In this document: piece after piece, positions 11,524 through 22,093 of the stretch
Layout of the letters: each line of letters begins with the position of its first letter
Numbering within the stretch: the first letter of the stretch is position 1
Origin: Cantharellus purpuraceus
Taxonomy: Eukaryota > Basidiomycota > Agaricomycetes > Cantharellales > Hydnaceae
Reading direction: 5' to 3'
Assembly: GCA_025174535.1 (NCBI GenBank)
Contig: JALBUN010000048.1
Coordinates: 1,426,001-1,490,000, forward strand
DNA length: 64,000 bases
Made by a program: the position numbers and the translations under genes
The notes under the pieces: model-generated
The model's input: the letters and a program-made list of their open reading frames with translations, nothing else
Database searches by the model: none
What the model was told of the DNA's origin: nothing

Positions 11524-14500
11524 TAAGCAGTCCTATAGCCTCCGTACGGGCTGAGGGCTGCATTGGTACTCCCCGTACGACAAATGAGGTCCGCCTGAAC
11601 ACATCCACTCTTTCCCACTCCGACTCCCTTACCCTCCTCGTCTACTCTGACTCCATTCCCGATATCACTATCCAAGCACTAATTGACTCTGGTTCTACTC
11701 ACTGTTTCCTCGATTCCTCTTTTTCTGATTTACATAAACTCCATACATACACCATAACTCCAATATCGCTCTGATTATTTGATGGCACTACTAATGCTGT
11801 TATTTCATGAGCTATAGATCTGTCTATCCATTTTTCTGTCGGAGAAATCCAGAACCTTACATTCTATGTTACTCCGCTTGACTCCAGCTGTTCTGTGGTT
11901 CTCGGACATAACTGGTTCACCCACTACAATCTGTTGATTGACTGGGCATTGGGCCATATCACATTCCATTCTCCAGTACAGGCTGTGTCATTCCTGATGT
12001 CACCAGCAACTTTAGGTGCAAAACTATCTTCCGCCTCTGCTGACTCCACTCCGATAGATACTCCGTCTACCCCGCCATTTATATCAATGGTGGATGCTAT
12101 GGTCTTCGCCAAACTAAGCAAACTGGATGGTTCTCACACTTTCCAGGTCCACCTCTCCAATCCAATATTCCTCGCCGCTCATTCCGATCAACTCCACCGG
12201 ACCTATCTATGGTTCCTAAGGAGTATCATGAGTTCACTGACATATTCAGCAAGTCTAAAGCCGACTCCCTAGCAGAACACCAACCATACAATCTCAAGAT
12301 TGAACTGGATGACAACTCCAACCCTCCGCTTGGCCCTATCTACTTGCTATCCTAAAAAGAGCTACTGGCTCTCCAAACATTCATAGATGAGAACTTGGCC
12401 ACAGGCTTCATCCGCTGTGAGGGCGACGCTGATGACGAGGCCACAACAACAAGATACTCAATAAGTGAGAGCCGATAAGAAATAATGCCAGCTGGTACAG
12501 CGGATATCCTCAGTCTATACAGCTGTTTCTGATAAATACATGGGACTTACCTGGTACAGCGGATATCCTCAGAGATCAAGCTGAGGGGATCACACTGCAC
12601 CAAGGCGAGTCTTTATACTAAATGATGGAGACGGATAGGAGAACCAAGATAGGGGAGGAAAGATAGGGGAAGTGATAGGGGCAATGAAATAGGGGAGACG
12701 CACCCTGACAGGCTGCGCTGATAGGGGTGTCAAGAGAAAATACTAAAAATAGAATATGACTTATTTGAACCCTGACATCCACCCATCCCTATTGCCCCAT
12801 GGAGCTCCAGTCCTATTTGTCCACAAAAAGGACAGATCACTCCATCTATGCGTCGACTTCTGTGGACTCAACAAGATCACCAAGAAAGACCGATACCCAA
12901 TACCCTGCACCGCAGACCTACTCGAGAGTCCTCGAAAGGCTAAGATCTATTCCAAAATAGATCTCTGACATGCCTACCATCTAGTCCGCATCCAAGAAGG
13001 CAATGAATGGAAAATGACTTCCCACACACAATATGGATCTTTTGAGTGGTGCATCATGCCCTTCAGACTAACCAATGCTCCGGCCACTTTCCAGAGGTTC
13101 ATGAATGATACCTTTGCTGACCTCCTCAATGTGACTGTCCTCATTTACTTAGACGACATTTTGGTATATTCAGACAATGAAGAAGAACATCGGACACATG
13201 TCCGAGAGGTACTCCGATGTCTCTGAAAACATGGCCTCTTCACCCACGCTGACAAATGTGAATTCCACTCTGACTTGGTCAAATATCTAGGCTATATCCT
13301 CTCCCTGGCAGGACTGACAATGTCTGATGACAAAATCAAAGCCATACAGGAATGGCTGGAACCCTGGAAAGTCAAAGATGTACAGTCCTTCCTGGGGTTT
13401 GCCAACTTCTACCGCCGCTTCATTCACGGCTACTCTGATATCACCGTTCCGCTCACCTGACTTACTAGGAAGGGTATCCAATGGAATTTCACTGACAAAT
13501 GTAGACAGAGCTTTGAGACCTTGAAAAAGGCCTTTACTTCTGCTCCGATACTGACTCATTGGGTTCCAGACGTTCCTATCCTATTAGAGACCGATGCCTC
13601 TGACTATGCACTTGCCGTAATCCTGTCCATCATCTCTCTGGATGATGGACAAGTCCATCTGATTGCTTTTCACTTGTGTACATTTACGCCCCCAGAACTG
13701 AACTATGACGTCCATGACAAAGAGCTCCTTGCTATATATGAAGCCTTCCAGATATGGAGACACTACCTTGAAGGCCCCTCCAATCCGGTGGACGTCATAA
13801 CTGACCACAAAAACTTGGAATACTTCTCCACAACGAAACTGCTCACCTGGAGACAGGTCCGATGGTCCGAATACCTATCTCAGTTCAATCTCATTATCCG
13901 TTTCCATCCAGGTCGACTCGGAGCAAAGCCTGACGCGTTAACTAGACGCTGGGACGTCTACCCTAAAGAGGGGGGTAGCGACTATGCCACTGTAAACCCA
14001 CACAACTTTCGTCCTGTGTTTACTAACGAGCAGCTGGCATTGTCCCTACAAGCATCCACCCTCTTGACTCCCACCCTCTGAGCTGTCACCATTATGGACA
14101 TCGACCAACTCCACTCCAACATCCACTCATCACTCCGATCTGATCCTATTGCAGTTAAACACTTGGACAACCGTTCCGATCCGAAATGGTCACTTGACCC
14201 CGAAGGATACCTCCGACACAACAACTGGATATATGTCCCTGATGCCAATGGTCTCCAACTCTGAGTTTTTCAGTATTATCATGATCACCCAATCTCAGGC
14301 CATTTCAGGCAAAATCACACACAAGGATTAATCCAACGAGACTACGTATGGCCAAAAATGCAAGAATACATTCAACACTACTGTAACTCCTGCACCATGT
14401 GTATGTGCTCAAAATCACAAAGGCACAAACCCTATGGAACACTTAAGCAACTTCCAGTCCCAGAGCAACCATGGAACTCAATCTCCATGGATTTCATAGA

Positions 14501-14882
14501 GAAGCTCCCCCCATTGCTTGGATATGACACCATACTTGTGATTGTCGACAGGTTCACTAAACAGTCACTATTCATTCCGATGCATGACACCATCACCTCC
14601 ACCTCACTAGCTAAATTGTTTGTTCTCCACATATTCTCTAAACACGGAGTCCCATCGCATGTCACATCCAATCGGGGCTCGGAGTTCATGTCCTCCTTCT
14701 TCTGCACATTAGGAAAGGCTTTCGACATGAAGCTTCATTTCACCTCCGGATACCATCCTGAAGGAGACGGACAAACAGAATGAATGAATCAGTCACTGGA
14801 GCAATATCTCCAAATCTATTGTAACTATCAACAAGACAACTGGGCTGATCTACTTCCAATCACAGAGTTTGCCTACAACAAC
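11520..14882 (+). pseudogene. pol: Gypsy Pol (protease, RT, RNase H, integrase), decayed
   Basis: Read in the -1 frame of gag. The protease has the active-site DSG (ALIDSGSTHCF). The RT has [13 protein letters not shown] and the catalytic YLDD. RNase H has ETDASDYAL and DHKNLEYF. The integrase has an H-H-C-C finger (HDHPISGH...CNSC) and a core with MDFI and GQTE. The second integrase Asp is changed to Asn (TSNRGSEF). In-frame stops occur at 11772, 11808, 12353, 12966, 13224, 13458, 14079, 14262 and 14781. RT is further split by a solo LTR at 12416-12777. The C-terminus is lost at 14882. It cannot encode an active polyprotein. Confidence 0.92.
12416..12777. mobile_element. Solo LTR inserted in the gypsy RT
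   Basis: 362 bp beginning TGTGAGGG and ending CCCTGACA, whose reverse complement is TGTCAGGG, so the ends form a near-perfect inverted repeat. It is flanked by TCCGC (12411-12415) and TCCAC (12778-12782), a 5-bp target duplication with one mismatch. Removing it with one flank rejoins GFIR to PSLLPHG in frame, as expected for Ty3 RT. It carries two copies of a 22-bp unit (12492-12513, 12551-12572) and belongs to a different family from the host element. Confidence 0.85.
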
Positions 14883-15286
14883 TGTATGGGAACCACCTTT
14901 TCCCTATCAAATTCCATTTATGCAGCACCAATGTGCTATTCTTTGCTTTTCCATTCCTAAATATCAGCATATATTTGATGCTTGTACCTGGAATGGACTT
15001 ATTCAAATATTCTCTAATTTTTCATATTTTTTCAGGAATATTCTATGCAGAACTCAGCCCAGAATGATTTATTTCTGCTGTGCTACAGTTGTGGACCCAT
15101 AGGCGCCCATGAACCTTCACACAGCCGGCTCTCCCCCTTTGGACCAGGCATTTGGCCTGAATTCAAGCTCAGATGTCTCTGATCAATAAATATTCTGTAA
15201 CTTGACAACCACAGCTTCTCAGGGCACAATTTTCCATGGAGATCATCACCTGAGATGTGGCTATCCATGGCTGTCCAAACCATTGC
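14883..15286 (+). mobile_element. Unclassified TG...CA element, copy 2 (5' fragment)
   Basis: Starts TGTATGGGAACC directly after the integrase codons for FAYNN and matches the first part of copy 1. It is interrupted at 15287 by copy 3 in the opposite orientation. Confidence 0.75.
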
Positions 15287-16719
15287 TGTTTTGGAACCCG
15301 CAAAATTATGGTGTTAGGGAAAACTCTAAATCACCACAATTCCGTGAATGAACAGCTGAGAAGAATATCAAACCCTGCTGCAGCACAACTCCAGAAACAA
15401 TTTAACGTTTGTACTTTGGTTACAATCCTTTGTATTGGTCAATGCAGACTATACGCAGAAAAGTAATACATTTCTTAGCAGCAAGAAATGAATAAGACTT
15501 CTAGAGTCCAGAGTTCACAGACGCTTAGGGGTCCAGATATTCTAAAAAGAGGGGAATGCACTTAGAGGCTAAAGGAAGTAGGTGGATGAATCCAACCATC
15601 CAACCAGTGGCACTCAGAAGCGGGTAACAGCGATGTGTGACGTAGTCTAGCAACTGCTTCACATGAGTTCAAGCTTCTGATGCTCTGCAAGGGCAGTACA
15701 CACTAGTAACTTAAACAAGAGCACTAATGGCAGGACTATCGACAGACAATCTCACCCTGTAGATTTGTAGTCACGTGAGGCAGATACTACACTCACGCCC
15801 AAAGCAGGAATATCACTACTTCGAGTGCAATCAAGTACAGTTATACAACTGTAAAAGATCCTTGAACTGGTAATCAACAGTTACTGAGATATAGAGGATG
15901 ACACTGTATGTCACTCTAGTCACACTGGTGTGCAGAAGATGGGTAGAATAGGTTGAATATGTTACTATTTCAGAGGCAGAATGACCTCCTTATATATTGT
16001 ATTTACAGGGGCTGACTAATGCTTCTGGAATATTCTACCTATTAATAGATGGAAACTACTGGAAGATAGTGGAAGGTGGAAGAAAGGGGTAGAATATTCC
16101 AAGCCAATCACAGGTTCTGATCACTGAAATAACACTGATCAGGAGCTGAATAATGCTTCTGGAATGTTCTATCAAATAATAGAAGAAAACAGCTGGAATG
16201 TTATGGAAAGGGGTAGAATATTCCAAGGCAATCACCTGATCTGATCATCAATCACCTGCTCTGATCCCTGAACTGGGCACTGATCAGGCAGAAAGGAGGG
16301 TATCCACCCTGTTTTCTGCAATGGTTTGGACAGCCATGGATAGCCACATCTCAAGTGATGATCTCCATGGAAAATTGTGCCCTGAGAGGCTGTGGTTGTC
16401 AAGTTACAGAATATTTATTGATCAGAGACATCTGAGCTTGAATTCAGGCCAAATGCCTGGTCCAGAGGCAGAGTGCTGACTGTGTGAAGGTTTGTGGGCA
16501 CCTATGGGTCCACAACTGTAGCACAGCAGAAATAAATCATTCTGGGCTGAGCTCTGCATGGAATATTCCTGAAAAAATATGGAAAAATAGAGAATATTTG
16601 AATAAGTCCATTCCAGGTACAAGCATCAAATATATGCTGATATTTAGGAATGGAAAAGTGAAATAGAGCACATTGGTGCTGCATAAATAGAATTTGATAG
16701 GGAAAAGGTGGTTCATACA
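15287..16719 (-). mobile_element. Unclassified TG...CA element, copy 3 (full length, 1433 bp)
   Basis: The only copy with both ends. On its own strand it runs from TGTATGAACC to GGTTCCAAAACA, with imperfect inverted termini (TGT..GGAACC at each end). It matches copy 1 inversely over about 1.1 kb and copy 4 directly over about 320 bp. The flanks (ATTGC / GAGGA) are not duplicated, so post-insertion recombination is likely. There is no long coding frame. It is either a large LTR or a non-autonomous element. Confidence 0.75.
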
Positions 16720-16826
16720 GAGGATGCAGCACATAAGCTGAAGCCAAGTCCATTCTGGCCCACCACAACTCCAACTCCAACCCTGACTCCAACCCCACAA
16801 CCCTCCAACAGACCCAGTGCATAACA
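16720..16826 (+). repeat. 3' LTR remnant of the gypsy element
   Basis: Matches the last part of the LTR (TGCAGCACATAAGCTGAAGCC ... CCCAGTGCATAACA) in the same orientation as the 5' LTR, marking the distal end of the element. Confidence 0.75.
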
Positions 16827-17641
16827 AGTTATTAACACATGCTTGAACAACCACATGGCAACACTTCATTGGTTAGAACCAATGCTGGTAGCTCAAGTGA
16901 TGATGCATCACCAGCAGTGGAGAAGGATGACCCATTGACAAGCTTTACACCTGGTGGCAGCACAATCCTATTTTTAGCTGAGGGCATGCCTAGTCAACGA
17001 GACATAGCCAATGGACGAACAGGCAAGTGTAAAGCACCAGAAGTCAAGGGGAACATAGAGATGGATTGGGGGCAACACCTCCATCCTCAGAAGAGATTTC
17101 TCTTATTATTTTTGCATTATTAGAAGGCCAAATTGCATATACAGTATAGAGACCAGAGTTGCGGGACATAAGTGCGTTTGTTGTGTTGCCTCGGAGAGGG
17201 GCTGCTGCTTGGGACCTCCCGACAGCGTGCCAGGTGAAACTATGCCCTTCCACTTATACACATAGACATACTAAGTGCAAGATGTAATTCGTGGGGGTTA
17301 ATATACTATTCGTATGACGGGACCCACATGGAAGCCTCCAGACGCTGATGTGGGGGAAGGTGGCTAAAGTATGAATAGAACGAGTGACTCACTCAACCGA
17401 CAATTTCACCCATATCTTCACACCCGTAGCTTCTAAACGCACCTCGGTTGACGGAATTTGGAGCAGTACGAGAGTAGTAGCTAAAAGTTGGGATGAGTCG
17501 GCGATGCCGTGGGACAGACGCGGCATGTCGGGGACCAAAATGGAATGTGTGGGGACATTATTCATTTTTGCATTTTCTATTTATTGCGTATTCTAATTTG
17601 ATCTCTACTACTAGTAAGTAAGCACGTCATAAGTCAATCGA
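16827..17641. other. Interval between retroelement island and MFS gene
   Basis: No supported gene. A 94-residue open frame near 16839-17123 has no family motif or splice context and is not called. This is the 3' side of the minus-strand transporter gene and probably holds its terminator region. Confidence 0.45.
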
Positions 17642-20275
17642 TCATTTCACCCCCTTTGCCTCCTGTTGCAACAACTTCCGCGCAAATCTCGACCTGGCCC
17701 TAATCTGAGGACCGTATGCGAAGAGGATAAAGGGGACGATGGCCAGCACGGCTGCAAGACATCCAAATAAGGTTGAAGCCCATCGAAACGTCAAACGTTG
17801 GTACATCTGCAAAGATTTTTACAGTGAGGCGTGATATCCATGCTCCTAGAAAATCACAACGCACCTGATTCGTAAACAAAGGGAAAGCAGTGCCCATGAG
17901 ATTCCCTGGACAACATAAGGCCCGATCAGAAAAATGCTGGCAGAATGTACGCAGAATGGTCACGGAAAGACTCACTGCACAGACTTTGTCCCGCTAGAGC
18001 CGATGATGCATATACATAGTACGTGTCCGCGAGATAGGAGAAGACGGCGAGATAGATGATGAACAAAGCTGTGATGAACACAAGGATCCCGAACATTGGG
18101 CCAATCCAACTGTGGATGCTCGGTAATGCCGTCCACGCATATATGAAGCAACCTGGGACCAATATGCTCAGAAAACTAGGCGTTGACCTGCGATACGTGC
18201 TTACCTATGGGGAATAATACGGCCGCCACCATTGCTGCATAGAGTCGAGCTTCCGGGCCTATTCGTCCTACATTACGGCTTGAAATGATTCGTGTCATAA
18301 CCAGATTAAAAGAGAGGAACGAGCAGAACAAACGAGTAGAGCTTCTCTTGGTAAAGGTTTGACAGGAAGCCAATGAGAGCACCAACGCTAGGAAACTAGT
18401 CAAGGAGTGGGAATGAAATGCACTCTTGCACTAACCACATGGGTAGAAATGCTAGGCCAACTTGGCCGTCTGAGAAGTGATGCAATGACTTAAAGATGAG
18501 AGGGATAGATCTGGCAGGAGAAGCATAAAGATACGAGGAAGTGTGAAGAAGGGAAACTAACTCTATCTGACTGTACAATACACCCCATCTTGGAACCTGA
18601 TGCTTAGATCTAACTTTAGTAGATTAAGGAGGTCGCTTACGCTAAGCCTGCCCAAAGCTAAAATAAAGTCTTCAGGATACAAATAAGAGGAAGAATCGAA
18701 AGAACTTCACACTAAAGCTGATCACTACTGGCTCCGTGAGAAGTAGATCTGTAGTAGATCAACACCCACATAAAGCCACACTCATCGCGGGGGAACTTAC
18801 AAATTGGTCGGGTACATGAAATTATAATGAGTTGCCTTAGACTTGAGTTCTCGTCTTCAACCCTAGCGCGATACCGACTATCTCCTGTCTGCTTGCGTAA
18901 TTTTTGTGCTTCTCGGGTCAAAATCACTCCCCCTGAATGAGAATAAGTGAATTGTCAGACTATATGCAGTTGACTCGCCAACTCACCTCGGGTCTCCCGC
19001 AAAGTCAGCATAATTAACATGTAAACCACCGACACTCTTATAAACCAAAACATAAGAAGTTTGCTAAACGAAAGGTGTGGGCAGGAAATTCATAGTTCAG
19101 GGCCTTACATGAAATGGAGCCATTGAATCCAACGCCACTGCAGACGTGGATTCTGTTCAACCCAACCCGCGAGAACAGGTCCCATACCAGTCCCTCCGAT
19201 GGCACAGAGAGCAAAGAATGACATGGGCAGCCCGCGTCTGTAACGCTTGGTTGTTAAATATCTACCTTGTGGGTGAACTGGATAATGAAACGCACTCAGA
19301 GGGTGCCCAGATATCTGCAACAACTCCGCCAACCTAAGCAGAGGTGACTGAGTGTGATTCACATGGCAGGGTTTATTTAGATCACACGTACCATAGTTGC
19401 GCCAGTTGAACCTGCTGCTCCAGAAATGAAGCGGGCAACGATCACAGTTGAAATATTCCGAGCTCTAGAACCGAGTGAGTCAGGATCAAGGGAAAAGGAT
19501 TTATTTCTATCGCACAATGCCATCATTAGGTGCATAAGTGCGAATATCACACCTGATACTATGAATAGTGGGCGTCGTCCAAACTCCTCGCTGAACGCTG
19601 CAGTGAACAGAGGGGTGACACCAAAACCGAGGCAGTATGCGCTTAAAATATAACATCTTTTACAAATGGTGGTAGCATATAGGCACCTTGACGGACCTGA
19701 GAGCCGTCGCGGCCTGCTCTGTGGTACAATTAAGATCCTTAATCATGGACGTGAAGCCCATGGATATAGTAGACCCTGTCGCAGCTATTTAATTGTTCGC
19801 GTTGAAAAAAAAATCTGATCTTTCACAGCCAAAGTCAAACATCAACTGACCACTGAGTCCAGTGAAACCAGACGCCACAAACGTCAACATCCACTTGCGT
19901 GCATGAGAGGCGGTCATAGGATTTCGAGGGTCATTGTCCCCAAAGTCTATCTGCAGACCCCGTCAGCTCAACCTCGTACCAGAACGAAAGGCATACATAT
20001 ATGGGAGACTCGACCTCGTTTGTAGAGGTACTTGACGCTCGTTTCCCCTCGGCGTCATAATTCACGGGATTCGCCGCTGTCGGTGAGCGTGAGAGCTTGA
20101 AGCCATCGACTGACGCCGGCCAACTTGGAGCGGTCATGAACGACGACGTTCTTGAAAGTCGAAAGCAAAACGTGGACTGGCCGTGCCCATGCTCATGCGC
20201 TTCATTTAACTGTCCCTCTGTGACTATGGGCTCTCTTGTCAGCCTCCCGACGTCCGGCAGCGGCGACATCGGCAT
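17642..20275 (-). CDS. MFS transporter, DHA1 (polyamine/drug) type
   Basis: Proton-coupled plasma-membrane transporter with about 12 membrane segments and roughly ten exons. The start (MPMSPLPDVGRL) opens a long Ser-rich cytoplasmic tail, then IDFGDNDPRNPM, a typical entry to the first membrane helix in fungal DHA1 proteins. Diagnostic segments include EEFGRRPLF (cytoplasmic loop motif), IGGTGMGPVLAGW, GPEARLYAAM, and near the end FSYLADTYYVYASSALAGQSL and GTAFPLFTNQ. The C-terminus is ARKLLQQEAKGVK. All junctions I traced keep frame, so the gene looks intact. The substrate is not predictable: Tpo1-like polyamines, toxins or drugs are possible. Confidence 0.88.
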
Positions 20276-21107
20276 ATTGATCCTCCCAAATGCAGGCGAG
20301 TCCGACTAGCACTGTGAGAAACTCCGTTGATGCGATTCCCAGTAGCATTTCGTATATGCTGCCTATGTGCCTCATCCTGTCATCCGAAGAAGACTATACA
20401 GACGACGTTGACGTCCTTTGTCTCATGAAATAATCAAGTGATCTCTTGGCCGGCCAGGTACTCCTGACGTTCTCTTAGTCATGACAGCGCTTTCTTGTAC
20501 ACCCAAAGACGCCCTGGACTCCTCCGCGCGCTGTTGTACCTACTTGAGCATGATGCACGCAGTGACGACCTCGACACGCTGACCGTTCACTGACAAATTA
20601 TTTATGCTTCTCACCGCACCTTCTCACTGAGCTCCCAATGTCCCACTGCAGAGTGGTTCGTGATTACTCCGATGATCCACCTATCTATATACCATCCTCG
20701 GGCGGGCTTACCGGTTGCCTACAATAGCGTCAGGCACAGCTTTAATTAAATCCATTGTCCATTGTCGGTAGGTAGGATTAACTCACTGTCCCTATGCAGT
20801 GATTTAGCCGCAATATGCCGAACAAGTTGATCGCTCCCCAGGTTCAGGCATTTGCAGGATATGCGCAGGAGTGCCGGGACATCTGTTCCACTTTAATCAG
20901 ACTTTGCATGATTTCTTCGTCTCCGAATTACTATGACCGGCCGAGCAGAGTTTAATCACGCATGTCCGGGGGCAACAAAAAAAAAAAACATTAATCGGTG
21001 GTACATTTTCACATTGGAAGTCATGTCCAGCATAACGACAAAAAGGCACCACCCCCAACCCGATACTCTGTCCAAATCCTCAACAGCTCACATTAAATAC
21101 CAGAAAC
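20276..21107. other. Intergenic, MFS promoter side
   Basis: About 830 bp with no supported gene, including a short poly-A run near 20981. It should contain the MFS promoter and the 3' end of the helical-protein gene. Confidence 0.45.
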
Positions 21108-21779
21108 CTATACCACCAACATCTGCATCACAGCCCTCTGTTTCGACGCCAACTTTGGGAGCACATCAGCTAGGACGTCTTCAAGACCAGCTATGCAGCT
21201 TTGGAAACTTGCAGATGCAGGGGGCTCGTTCAGACTAGGCTCCAGGACCTCTCGAAGTCGTTCTTCGAATGAGCTGAATTCCCTAAAGTTGACAACAATG
21301 ACGCCATCAACGTCAGTGGCAAACGCAGCCTGGTCGCAAACCATGCCAAGCCAAGCCAAATTGCACATGTGGGGGGACTCACGACTCCACGAACGCGTCA
21401 TAACTCGCCAACGTCGCTAACGTCGCATTGAAATCCGTGGCGAGGCGCACAAACACGTCCGATACTTGTGCCGCGGACAACGTGTTGGATCTCCACAGGT
21501 GGAGGGATACGAAGAGTTGTTTGAGGGAGAGATTGAAGCGTCCGATGGTCCAGTCGAGGGCACGGAGGCTCTGCAGGTGGAGTTGGAGGGAGGGGGAGAT
21601 GATGCATTCAGTTTAGTGACGGTATAATTTGTTAAGGCGGTGTGATTGCGGAGGGGACGTACCAGGGCGTTTTTGTGCCTGCTGAGTCTTTGACTATGGT
21701 TGGATGTAGATATATTGCAAGTGTTGACAATGGACGATTGCGACGCAGCCAGGGGACGTGGACCGGAGACCCTAAACAT
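21108..21779 (-). CDS. Small helical protein of unknown function
   Basis: Splicing three exons with consensus sites gives about 160 residues in one frame. Exon 1 starts MFRVSGPRPL at 21779 and ends at a GTACGT donor. Exon 2 reads LRALDWTIGRFNLSLKQLF and VSDVFVRLATDFNATLATL. Exon 3 begins after TTTAG and reads EFSSFEERLREVLEPSLNE, ending MQMLVV. The middle and end are predicted helical with regular Leu/Phe spacing. No family is recognised. The start is provisional; an upstream exon is possible. It sits tail-to-head with the sirtuin gene about 300 bp away on the same strand. Confidence 0.55.
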
Positions 21780-22093
21780 GCTCGAGTTAATGCTATGAGG
21801 TACCTGAAGATACAGAGAGTCGCGGTTGGGTATGAATGGGGAGCTAGTATAGAAGCGGGGAGAGAGGACGTGGGTCTCGGGAAGGGAGATGTAGGTATTA
21901 GGATGAGTGTAAATCATGATTATTATTATATAGGGTGATGATGGTAGAGGTCAAGCGTGTTCTGGGATACTTAGCTGATTCGCGTCAATAACGCGTCAAC
22001 AGCAATTCTCTTCACGTGACCATGTCGAATTGAGGGGGGGGCAAAGTGTACTTGTATTTCTATCTTTCAAAAATCTAAGTTTCCGAGTAAAAA

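Larger units (their letters stand above)
9814..16826 (+). mobile_element. Ty3/gypsy LTR retrotransposon, decayed and nested
   Basis: A complete 5' LTR, intact gag and full gene order protease-RT-RNase H-integrase identify a Ty3/gypsy element. A solo LTR of another family splits the RT. The end of integrase is replaced by two copies of the 1.43-kb element. Only the last 107 bases of the 3' LTR survive (16720-16826). The ends do not share a target duplication (CCACC before, AGTTA after), so one end has been rearranged. Gene content resembles agaricomycete gypsy elements such as marY1 (family-level judgement). Confidence 0.9.

Noticed and set aside
12480..12580. Paired repeats considered as a CRISPR-like array
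   Set aside because: Only two units, inside an LTR, in a fungal genome with no cas-like genes.
16839..17123. 94-residue plus-strand open frame next to the retroelement
   Set aside because: No motif, no splice support, and atypical composition; likely chance in degraded sequence.
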